DNA of 64,000 nt from Porites lobata (taxonomy: Eukaryota > Cnidaria > Anthozoa > Scleractinia > Poritidae): assembly GCA_942486035.1 (NCBI GenBank), contig CALNXK010000163.1, forward strand, positions 1,072,501-1,136,500, read 5' to 3'. Of the stretch, positions 13,601 to 25,600 are shown one piece after another (position 1 is the first letter of the stretch; every line of letters begins with the position of its first letter). The notes beneath the pieces were generated by a model. The model ran no database searches, was not told the DNA's origin, and saw only the letters and a list, made by a program, of their open reading frames with translations. The translations under genes were made by a program, and so were the position numbers.

Positions 13601-16600
13601 ACTTTGTTGTGCTTTTCTCCTTTGTTTACGCGATTTTCGCTTTGTTTACATATCATGTTCTTGTCGCTTACGGTTGGCCGAGGGGGCTGTAGTTAAAATT
13701 TTATTTTTCGCGGGTTTTTAAATTCTCAGAGCTGAAACTTGAGTTCTAGTTAAAAGAATCACAGCTCTTTCATGTAGTATAATCATATTTTTAATTTGAG
13801 ACATACCAGAGTCGACTTTTTGCGGTTAACGTTAGGCGTTATTTCGACCGCTAATACAACACACAATCAAGGTGGTAGCAATGAAAGCCCAAAACAATAT
13901 TACAAAAGTTATTTTGAGAGAAATTTTTATGCAATCTTAAAGCTTTGGGTAACTGCTAAATGCATGTGCAACATCAAGTTAATAGGAACTTTTGCGCGCT
14001 TGTACGACTTCCTTGAAAATTGTTGAAATTTGAAGCAACTTCGCGAATAAAAAATGTATTTTTATCGAATTTTCGAACTTTTCCAACTTTCTTAAAATGT
14101 AAAGCGCTTGAGGATTTCTTAATATCATTTCTTGAAATAGTTCACCTAATGGGTTGTTTGGGTGGTATTAGCCAAAATTCGAATTTTTAGAACTGATTTG
14201 AGATTCTCGATATTTTCCGACATTGGCTCTGAATTTCCCTTCTTTGAAGCTTGGACTTCAGACGTAAGCATAGAGCTATGACCTTCATAGCACGGTACCA
14301 GCTAGATACACCATCTAGTCTAATTATTTCAAAGTGTTCAGGAAATGAAGCAACACTTCTGACCTTCGTGGTCAAAACAGACACTTTCTTCACCTCCGGG
14401 TCAGAGTCTTGAAGGCGAGGCACCTCCACGTTTTCTGGTTTACAGGGTCCGCTTCTCCACAAGAATTCTGGACCAGTTAACCAAAGAGATCCTTCAACCA
14501 GCTGCTTTGCGGTGAGTCCTCCTAATGCTTCGTCTGTGGGGTTGTTGTTTGTGTCTACGTACAAACCATGCGTTGGGATCGGTTAGGTCCCAGATTTGCT
14601 GCACTCTGTTAGCAACATAAACGTTAAACCTCTTGGCTTCATTGCAAATGTATCCGAGAATTACTCGGCTATCTATCCAGAAGAATTCTTTCATCTCCGG
14701 GTACTCCAACTCATTTCTCACGAATTCACTCATTCTTGCAGAGGTGGTAGCAGCGGCTAACCCTAGCCTTGGAATAGTCTTTTGTTTAAGGGGGGCTACC
14801 CGGGCTTTTCCAACGATGAAGGAACAATGAGCTTGATCGAGTTCGTCAGTAAACCTTAGATAAAAGCCTTGACCACAACGTTCCATTGAAGCGTCTGACA
14901 AATAGTGGACCTCCACTGCTTTCACTGGGCCAAAGTTATCTGGCTTGAAACATCGCTGTATCTCCAGTTTCTCCAACTGTACGATTTCGCGCCGCCACTT
15001 TTCCCACTGTGGGTGTAGATACTCTGGAACAGGGCTTTCCCAATCCAAATTGTCTTTGCACATCTGCTGTAGAATTTGTTTAACTTTGAGTGTAACAGGG
15101 GCCAGGTACCCATTAGGATCATAAATGGAGCCAATGGTGGACAATACACCTCTTCGAGAAAAAGGGCGATCATGAACTTGAATCCGGAACCGGAAACGGT
15201 CACTTTCCGCGCACCACATCACGCCCAGCGCTCTTTCAATAGGTAATGGATCTACAGCTAAGTTCAGTTCCTTTATTTCCTTTGAATGGTCATCAACCGG
15301 AAAGGCTTCGAGAACTTCTTTCTTGTTCGAGGCTATCTTATGTAATCTGAGACAAGCCTTGCTGCAAATTGCTTGACTGGCCTTGGTTAACTGGATGGCA
15401 TTGGGTACCGTTGATACAGATTTTAGACCATCATCTACGTAGACGTCCTTGCGTATGAACGCCGCAGCATCTGTACCAAACGCTTCTTCGCCATCGTCAG
15501 CTGCTCGCCTAAGCCCAAAATTCGCGCAACCTGGGGAACTGCTGGCACCAAGCAGGTGAACTTTCATACGATATAGTCGATTACCTCCTTTGGTGGATCC
15601 CCATCCAACCACCAAAGAAAACGTAACAGATCCCTGTCTTCTTCGGCAACCACGAAGTGATAGAACATGCTCTTGACGTCCGTCATAAATACAACGCTTT
15701 CCTTGCGAAGACGACACAAGATACCCAACAGATCGTTCATAAAGGTCAGGACCTTGCAGCAAGTAGTCATTGAAGCTGACTCCGTTAAACTGGGCCGAAC
15801 AGTCAAACACCACCCTTATCTGCCCTGGTTTCTTTGGATTGTAGACACATGTATGCGGGACGTAATTGACGATACCGTCTTGATCCTTAAGACGATTTAA
15901 AGGAACTTCTTCTGCACATTGTAAAATTATGTCCCTCATAAAGGTCTGGTAGTCTGCAAAGAACTTCGGATTCTTCTTGAATCTCGCATTCAGTTGGTTC
16001 CACCTCTTTACAACAAGCTGGCGGTTGTTCGGAAGACACACACTGTCTGATTTCAACGGAAGTGGCATCCGATTGTTAGTTTACTCCGTAACGACCATCC
16101 GATTGTTTCTTTACCCCGTCCTCAAGAATCCTTAGAAATCTCTCGTCTTCCATAGAATAAAGTTTGTACTTGGGACTTGTCTCAACAAAGTCAGTTTCTA
16201 ACACACGGAGAACTTTCTATGGGCCAATAATCTCTTTAGCCTTCGTGGCGAATGCAAACTGGCTGGGACTTTCTGAAGCTGCAACTCTATTACACACACC
16301 CTTGTCTGTGGTTTCAACATCACTTGACTTGCAGACTCTTCCAATAACTCCCCAACCAAGTATACGGCTCGTCATCTTCACCGGCAACTATTTTCCTGGG
16401 TCGGATAGCTCTTAGCCAGTTGTTTCCAATCAGGGTAGAAATTTCTGCATCTGGGTGGTACTGTGTCAACTTATCGGCGATGGGCTTCATTCCCTAGCCA
16501 CCTCAGGTTTTGGAATCTGCGACCGGTTAGCTGAAACAAGTTCCCGGGTGAAGGCCACTGGCATCTTCACTACACTACACATTAGGGTCCTTAAGATCCG

Positions 16601-19600
16601 AGGACGGCAACTGCGGAGAAAACGTCTCTGAAAAAGTGAATTCGCGTTCTTTCAATCTTCATAGCGATTACTCCAAGTCACTAACTTTGTCAAATGTAGG
16701 CGAACCCTCCTAAAGTTGAATTCCTAGGAACCATATTCAAGTTCAGAAAGAGAGAGGAAATTTCATCGTCGCTTGTGTCCTTCCCTTGTACATCGGAAAA
16801 TTAGGTATTTTCACGTCGTCGTCTTGCAGTCACGGCAAAGAAATGTACAAAAAAGCGTGATGCACGTGCAAAATAGTTGTTTTGCTAATTAAACGTATTG
16901 CTTTTGTGGCGTTCCCGTTGCCGTCGCCGTCGTCGGATCTTAAGGTCCCTATTCTCTATGGTAGTACAGAATCTCTAGCCCAGATATCTTTTTAGTTTTA
17001 ACACGGGCATTTTGCTGCTGCATTGTTGTCAACAGAAGTTTGGCTGATGGGCCTTGCAGGTTGAACCGTTCACCAAGAGTCTCAGACACAAAACTGACAT
17101 TTCAATGATCGTCGAGGACTGCATACTGCAAGATTTCCTTCTCTGGCTCTCCCACTGGCCTGACCCACACTGGTACTATCCTGGTGTGATCAATCCACCG
17201 CTTTGTTCAGGAATTAGACATACACTTATACAATTTGAGATGGCAGCATTGTCTTGTGTTAGTTCCTTGTGAAGGCATGTGGGATGTGTTCCTGAGCATG
17301 TTTTAATTTTGCATTTCAACCTCTCCTTCAGTTCGCTACCTGATGACTCTTACTGGCTGCCCAACCCATACACAAACGTTCGCGGAAGAAGAAGTCTCTC
17401 CTTTCACTGAAAGGCTCTCTACAGAAATCAGTGCAGTCATCTAACTTGTGCTTTGCATCACAAAACAGACACTTCGCCAAACCATTTGGACCAGGGTTCT
17501 TTGATTTACAAGATCTAGTGGGGTCTGATTTACCGTTACCACCACCCTTAGCTGATGTAGACAAGGAACTACTTTACCCTTCTCATTATCAGGTTTCGGC
17601 TTCGGATTTCTGTTAAATCTTGGGCTACTTGATGTGGCGAGGCCTTCCAACTCTGGGATGTTTGCCTTCTCTGCTGCTTCTCTGATGAAATCCGCAAACT
17701 TGACAAAGGTAGGGTAACTGGCTTCACCATGGGTATGTCTTCATTGTTTAATTGCATCTCTCCATTTGGTTTCAAGGTAGTAGAGTAACTTGGATAATAA
17801 CTTTACATTCTCCTTTGCATAGTCCAGTACAGAAAGACCTGGAATAGTGTTCTTTGCTGACAATACCTCGTCTAACATACCTGAGAACTCCCTTAAGGCA
17901 CTGGTATCCTTGGGTCCTATCTCAGGCCACTTCTCCAACTTGTTAATAAATGCTGTACTCACAACATTACAGTTTCCATGCCTTTCCTGCAATACAAACC
18001 TGGCTTTCTGATAAGCATCTTCTGTCCCAATCAGAAGATAATGTTCCACAACTTACTTTGGCTTTCCAGTAACATACTGATTCAACATATTCAACTTGAT
18101 GTCTGCTGCCAGTGGCTTAGAGTCAACTAGAGCATTAAAGGCACTCTTCCACACAGGATTTTGCAGGTGATCACCTTCAAATACGGAAATGGTCAGTTTT
18201 GGAAGTTGTCCAGAAACAAACAGTTCTTTGTTCACAGTACTTTGTTCTAAGTTAGCTTCTGTTAGCTTGTCCATACACCTTTCTAATGATCAAGCAACTT
18301 TTCCCCACTCTTCACAGAAGGAGTTAACTTGACCTTGAGGATGAACAAACTGGTAACTTGAAGGGGAATTCGTAACTGTTGAAATAATTTGTGATGGACC
18401 ACTAATGGAGTTAGTTACAACAGGATCAATTTTTGCTGACGAGAAATCTTGCGTACAAGCTTCTTCTGTTTGAATGGGAAGACCGAGTTCAGGTTCAAAA
18501 TGACGAACGGTAAATACTGACTGTGTCACGGCTCCCGGTGAGAATGATGGAGCAGAAGCTCGCAAACCACATGTTGTGGTCTTTGGTGTGGATGTTGTTG
18601 TCAAACAGGTGTTTGGGATACATGTACTTGAGACTGAACTGATGTATTAGTCTCTCATTTGCACGGATAGTTACTGTTAGAGATTGCAAGAATCTTTTCA
18701 CTCCTTGGCCTTTACTCTCACTAGGAAGATTGACTAGATCTTCTTCAAGGGACGGTGTTTGCTCATTATCAATCTCCTTGCATACACTTAACTTGGCTCT
18801 ACTAAGTTCAAGTTCCCTCTTAAGAGCGACTGTCTGTAAATATCGACCAAAATCGACTTTTTGTGGTACAACTTCAAAATTCGAATTTCGCTCGTTTTTG
18901 GCTCATCGATAACCCTTAATGAGTAATGAAACATGCTGTAGTTAGTTTTCCCAAATAACGTGTTCTTTGTCAAAATTCGAGAAAACTCATTTTGTCCGTT
19001 CGGAGCTCAAAATCCACTTCCGGTAAAACGAAATTGTACACAAATTTTATTAACTCGTACGACAAACCACAACGATTTGGCAGCCTTTGAAGAGTACAGA
19101 TAGTTTTTGTGACCCTTTCTTTCTTACAAGACGATAAATTTGTGAAAGCGGTAATGATTTTGTGGCCAAAAAGGTATTGTTTAAAATAGGCCCTATTGAC
19201 AGTTTCTACCGTTCAAAATTATAGGGATAAAATAATGCAAATTTTTACAATGCGCTATGACTTAAAATTTCGCAAATTGACTTTCTAAGGCTTGACTAGG
19301 CCCCAATCTATCAGAAAATCGAAACAAATCTCTGGGCAAACGATTTTAAGTAGCCCGCAAGACCTCGAGTTCGACCCTAATTTTGCGAAAAATTGCGACA
19401 TTCCAGTAGTTAAAATAGCGTTATACCGCCCGTCACGCCAGGGTTACCGATAGATATGCTTTAAACAATTTACTTAAAGGTAGATTAAAAGCCAATTTAT
19501 TACGGCTGAACAAGGGTTCCAGTTTTCTCCAAAGTGCCTTCTGGATCTGAATAACGAAGCGATTTTCTTTAGTCCGTGAATGTAATGTTTTTCTTCAATG

Positions 19601-22600
19601 CTGTATCACGCTGGGCCCAGCTTGTTAGTTTTGTTTGGAGAATCTTAAATTATTACGGATAGTGATTTACGGGTCGTGTGTGCTCTTGCAATAAAAAGTG
19701 ACACTGAGTAGAGCGGGCGTACAAGGCAACTGTAATATCATCACGACTGTGCCATTCTTCGGTGGTCCAACTATATTACCTCTTGCGTCTTTGGCTGTGC
19801 GTTTTGCGACTACTGGGAAGCCTTCGCACAAGCAAAACCTGCTTAAGACATCGAAGACTGTTGAAACGTACAACAAATGTCCAGTCTTGAAAGATCTTCA
19901 CTTCAATTAAAACTCTGTTGTTTTCGCATAGATCTCTGAGATCTTTAAAACTCTCTCCGCAGCTGATGTTTTGATTCTCGAATTAGCAGCGGTCTGTTGC
20001 TTTTGCGTTTCCGGTCTCATTCCGACTTCCGTCACCGAGTGCCGCGGTTCACATGGAACGAAGTCACGTGGTACAAGTTTCCTCCCTTGTCCTTTCTTTT
20101 ACTCGGCACTTCGTGCCTCGGTCGCCCTCCGGGCGACGGCCTTCGGTCACCCTTCGGGCGACTTGCCGTGCGCAAGCGAGGATATGACTTGCGGTTATTG
20201 ATTTTCAAAAGTCGATCTGGGTCAGATAAGAAGCGAAGAAATCGTTTACAGTAGATTTATAAAGATCCCATTGGGCTAATTAATCGTGCTAAGCGACAGG
20301 TATAGACATTTTTGAAAGTAAGTAATTCATTTATTCACACGAAACTCCTCTGGACCCTGTGCTAAAATGTCATTATATGCATCCACAAATTCATTCCACA
20401 GAACCTGTGCCTTACTAAGCTCTTGCTTTCACTTTGATAACTCGTTACAATATTCCCGAAGGAACAGTGTTTTTCTCAGTGTTCCCGTAAGACTTGACCC
20501 TTTATTCTTGAAAGAGTTCAACTTTATATCGTTTTGATAGGACTGACCCTTTTCGGTTAGCTTCCTGATACGAAATTCCGACACATGCTGTTCATTTTCC
20601 ACATGGAAAAATCCTTTGTCTTCGGCATTCTCCGATAGATCAACAATTAAAAGCGAAGACTTCTCGCAAACATCATCCAAACAATTATTTGAAGGGGAAC
20701 TTACCACCTCACCAGAAACATCCGACATTGAAGCCTCTGGAATATCACTCAACTCTCGAGACATGACGAGAACTGAATCCAACCCAAAGGCAATCAGAAC
20801 TAACTTTGTACAAAGGTTTACACCACTTGGTATCCATTCAAATCCTCAGCAGGTCGTCCGACTTTCGTTATGAACTTGTTGTTGTTAAGTTGTTATTGCG
20901 GCTGCCGTCGAAGGTCGTACTTGGCATCCGAAGGAGTTTCGCTGTTATTCACAAGAACAAAAGAAACGCTTTAATTCTCAGACATTGATCTTCACTTTAT
21001 CTACAGGTAATCTTTAACTCTTCAGTTCTTCAGATAACAACTTAGTCTGCCTTACAAGATGCGGATGAGCGAAGGATTACATGGATTGTAAACCTAAATC
21101 ACACATGTGATAAACAAGAACATGGTGGCAACTAGCACGGGTCCTAAGCAAAATGGTAACAACCGCTGACCATAAATAGCGATAACCCCTTCCTACGGCA
21201 TTGCTGCTGAGTGAAAAAAACCTTCTGTTCTCCTTGTCTTCGTTTCAGACAATACTGGGTCCGTCTTTCTCAACAAAATACTACATTCAAACCTACAACT
21301 AGAGCTAGAGCCACGAGAAAATTGTCAACAGTATCCACTAATAGTCCCAGTGTGAGACCTACCCTCAGATCTGAAACTTCAGCTAGACCTAGCAGCAAGC
21401 CCGAGTACAAATCGAATGTACCAAACTTATCTACAACACCACTGCCATCGTCTCCAGATGATTGGACAACTCAAGCTTCTTTTCCCAACGTAGGAACGTT
21501 GACGACGAATAAGGCGAAATTGATATACGTAAAAATTGTAAGTGCTAAAATTAAGGTCATCAACCGTAAGACGGTTAACTCAAAACATTTGCCTGTATAG
21601 GTATTCATGGCCCAGTTACTAGAAGAGCACTGCATCTCTAACGCAAAGGCCTTGGGTTCGAATCCGATTGAGGCGCCCTAGATTCTCTTCGGCGGGGCTT
21701 GATCTGAAATTGCTTTTAAAGTACGTTAAAACAAGTAACAAAAAAAACAACTGTAACTTGTTGTGTAACTTTATTGCAGAACGAGTTGGAAATTGATGTT
21801 GAGCGTCTTTAGTACCACCCACGTTCAAACCCGTCTTGCAACAAATCAGGTTGCAAAAACCTGATTTGTGACACTTGTAAAAAATATTTTAAACACGCAT
21901 CTGGCGTTTTAATCTATTTCATTCAATCATTTTATGTTCTATATTCAAAGTCTTCAGTTAACATGAATCCGATGGGATCAAGGCACGTCAAAATCGTAAG
22001 TTAATTTCGTTGTGGTACGTAGAACTTCCGTCACTTAATTTAAGTTCTTTATGATATGATGTCCATGTATTTAGTTTAAAAATTGTTAGAAATGTGAATA
22101 CATAGTCAGCTTTCAACTCCAAATACAGCTAAATGGGAGAAGCAACTAAGCGTGTAGAAGTAATAATAAGCAAAGAGTAGTTGAGGTAAAACAAAAGACC
22201 CCTTTGTTTCCTGTTCAGGGAAAATTCTGCTTGGTATTGTTTCGTAGTTTTTGTACTTTTTTTTTTCGTAGTCTGTCTGCAGTAAACGAGTTAAATGCCA
22301 ATTTCACGCGCGTTTTGTCCAAATTCTAACAATTTCCCGATCTTTTAGGCCAGGAAAATTATTAGGATTTGGACAAATCGCAAGTGAAACTATTCGCTAG
22401 TTTCACGAGTATACTTTGATCGCCTATTGATATCATGGGTGACAAATGACCCTCACAGTCATTTTTACATGATTTATAGTATCGATCGAGAACTCCACTC
22501 ACTGAAACGTTTACAGCTTAAATTTTGGCTTAAGTTCATAATTTTCAGAGTTTTTTTTAACAACCTGATAAAATCCTTCTTAATGTGCTCTTTCGTGTCT

Positions 22601-25600
22601 TCAGGTTTTCTAAAGCGTCCTTTAATGCTCTGACATCCTCATTCATAATATTTTAAAGCTTCGACGCTATTTTGGGACTGAGACGAACGTAGCTTTGCAA
22701 AGACAATTTAATTTGTAATTTCACATGTGAAATTATAATTTAAAGCTAAACGTTCGCGTCAAAACTAAGGAAAAATTTGTCACTCATGATATTGTATTGT
22801 TTATTCCCTTTAATTTAATCAGATTTGAAATTAAAGATGAGACAGAACATGAGGTTATTCCTACTTTTCTGGCTTTTCTTTACTTTATGTAAATCAAATC
22901 TGCAAATCAAGGAAACGGAAAACAAAACAGGATCAGATAACGTTAGCTCTGTAAGTTTATTTCTTAACACATTTAATTTCTGCTATCATATATTTGAATT
23001 TTCCTCTTATATGACGTTTCTTTATCTTTTATATTTATGAAATCTGCAAATTAAGGCAACAGAAAACAAAACATGATCAGATAACGCTAGCTCTGTAAGT
23101 TTATTTCTTAACACATTTAATTTCTACTACTATATATTTGAATTTTCCTATTATATGGCTTTTCTTTCTTTCATGTTTATCAAATCTGCAAATTAAGACA
23201 ACAGGAAACAAAACAGGATCAGATAATGTTAGCTCTGTAAGTTCAGTTTGTTAATACATTTAATTTCTGCTACTAGCTATATTTGAATTTTCCCCTTATG
23301 TGGCTTTCCTTAATCTTTCATATTCATCAAATTTGCAAACTAAGGCAACAGAAAACAAAACGGGATCAGATAACTACAACTCTGTAAGTTCATTTCTTGA
23401 TACGCAGCGGAGCACCATGGGTTAGAAAATTTGGTAATCCACCCATCTGAGAAATTTTGGTAATCACGTGACCGTACGCCCGACCGTTCGTCCACACCAC
23501 AGGCATACCAATGTAAAATAATTCAGTAAACAGGTACGACACCACAGACAACTCGGGATGTTTTTGGCAGGAAATAGTATTGCCGCCTAGACTTTTAGAG
23601 AAAAAAAGTCGTGTCTTTTTCGACGTTAGTTTTGATGTTTGCACTCACGTGGAGAAAGAGAAAGAGAAAGAGAGAAAGACAGAAAGATTTAGAGCGAGTA
23701 ATTAAAAAAAAAGGAATCGAATTTCGTTGGGAGAAAAACATGACAATTTCATAGCGGCGTTGCCGTGAGAATATGAGAAATGCTAGCAGCCAGCAAGGTG
23801 AAATAAGTGGCAGTGAAAAAATAAAAGCGAACATGAACACGGGAAACAAAATCTTTGTTATGCACGTACGACATTTCCTCCATAAAAATAATGTGTAACT
23901 AGGAAGTTTGACGTTTTAGTCTTACAAAACGGCAGTGTAGTCGTGCAAAACAACGGCAAAGAAAGACAAAAAAGCGTGCTGCACGTGCAAATTTGTTTTT
24001 ATTTGGCTGATAAGAAAAAATAGTGTGCTGCACGTTTGCAAATTTGTTTTTTTGCTAATTATCAAATCTTCAAACTAAGGCAACAGAAAGCAAAACAGGA
24101 TCAGATAACGTTAGCTCTGTAAGTTTATTTCTTAATACATTTAATTTCTACTATCATATATTTGAATTTTCCTCTTATATGGCTTTTCTTTCTTTCATGT
24201 TTATCAAATCTGCATATTAAGGCAACAGAAAACAAAACAGGATCAGATAACTTCAACTCTATAAGTTCATTTCTTGATACATCTAATTTCTACTATTATA
24301 TATTTGAATTTTCCTCTTATATGGCTTTTCTCTCTTTCATATTCTGCAAATTAAGGCAACAGAAAACATAAAAGGATCAGATCATGTTAGCTCAGTAAGT
24401 TCAGTTAATTAATACATTTAATTTCTGCTACTATATTTGAATTTTCCTCTTATGTGGCTTTCCTTAATCTTTCATATTCATCAAATCTCCAAATTAAGGC
24501 AACAGAAAAGAAAACAGGATCAGGCAAAGTTAGCTCTGTCAGTTTATTTTTTGACGCATTCTGCTTCTAGACTCATTTAGATTTCCTTTGTTAGGATGCT
24601 GTCGGGAAAGAATGAAATTGAATAGTACATAGTTTCATAGTTATTTATGCGACTGTCAAAAACAGTCGTTTTACCACCTTTATCACATACATACACAGTT
24701 TAACCCATTGACGGCCATGCCAGCCAAAACCGGCTGTACAAGGCTGTACAACACTACACTGCTTTAAAAACATTCTTAATCGCAAAAACATTGCCTTAAC
24801 TATCAGTTGTGATCACTGGGTGGAATGTCCCTCAAAATGGGATATTGAATAAACGCAAAAAGGTCATCCCTTTTTGCAAAATATCGCCTTTTGAATTTGG
24901 ACAAGAAAAAAATATCATAGAAGAACGACAAAACTCACGTTTTTTGCCTTCAGGATTTCTATAGAAATCATCGCTGTAAAACCAAAAGTCAACACTCATT
25001 ATAAACTACTGACCTTGTTGTAGCTTAGAAATGCCTTTTTCGTTCCTATTTGTTTCCCGGGCCGAGATACAGCCTTTTGTTCTAGTGCATCCTGGTCTTG
25101 CCTCGATCTTCGACATCACGATTGCATTGCATACTGGGAAATAGCCTGAATTTTGACGGCGCCACTCCAACCTACCACTGAAATGCCGGGCTTGTTGTGA
25201 TTTTTAGTGGTCGCAAATTACAGAATATCCCGTGGTAGGTCAAGAAATCCATCAGTAGTCTAGTCCCAAAGCTACGTCATTTAGGAGGGGCCATTTTCCC
25301 AGTTCCTCGAGCAACAAACCACTTCTTTGAGACTCTTAGCTTCCGCCACGCTTAATGGTGCTCATCAGGCAGCCACTAAAGATGAAAAATGGCTGTAAAT
25401 TTACCAAAAATCGTATACAAACCAAACTTGAGATGTTATTACAGCTCAGCGAAGCAAAAGGACTACGTTAGAAAAACGTTTCCAGAAATGTCGAGCCTTC
25501 AGTGTTTTAGAACATCATCACCTTCCATATAGTAACCCCAAATACGGATTCACGAAATCCTATGGATTGTTTTTAGGTAGAAAATCACTCGAAACCGTAA

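Larger units (their letters stand above)
9536..14230. mobile_element. 4.7-kb foldback element with ~1-kb inverted arms
   Basis: The left arm (9536-10570) and right arm (13205-14230) are inverted complements over about 1 kb. Outer tips are AGAGCCAATGTCGGAAAATA and its complement TATTTTCCGACATTGGCTCT. Between them are two ~600-bp direct repeats (about 10707-11300 and 12592-13195, sharing ATTCAATGAA and TAGTTTTTAAGTCATGTTAT). The centre holds a smaller palindrome at 11890-11998. No transposase was recognised. It splits the BEL RNase H region from the integrase. Confidence 0.8.
7340..21191 (-). mobile_element. BEL/Pao LTR retrotransposon, decayed and multiply interrupted
   Basis: Two similar ~320-bp terminal sequences (about 7340-7661 and 20872-21191, same orientation, e.g. 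CTTCAGTTCTTCAGATA and CCATAAATAG) flank gag and pol remnants read on the - strand. In order: gag N-terminus, DUF1759-type gag, zinc knuckles, RT with YVDD, RNase H, zinc-binding integrase, integrase core and DUF5641-like C-terminus. It is broken by frameshifts and stops and by insertions at about 18839-20288, 16585-16949, 9536-14230 and 9400-9532. It lies in the receptor intron between exons 3 and 4 and ends 57 bp before exon 4. The target duplication could not be read. Confidence 0.85.

Noticed and set aside
19971..20254. Two ORFs near 20 kb on the + strand
   Set aside because: They cross a GC-rich palindrome inside an insertion in BEL gag and show no protein character.
21955..21995. Additional receptor exon (cttcag acceptor, gtaagt donor, 38 nt)
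   Set aside because: The only open frame requires the previous exon to end in phase 1, whereas exon 4 ends in phase 0.
22837..22950. Separate secreted gene starting with a signal peptide
   Set aside because: The hydrophobic stretch is the polypyrimidine tract repeated before every array unit, and unit 1 has a normal AAG acceptor in phase with the receptor. Kept only as a possible alternative start.
22912..24537. CRISPR-like array
   Set aside because: Repeat blocks of 39 bp at ~142-bp spacing with conserved spacers and splice sites in a eukaryotic gene; spacers are not unique.
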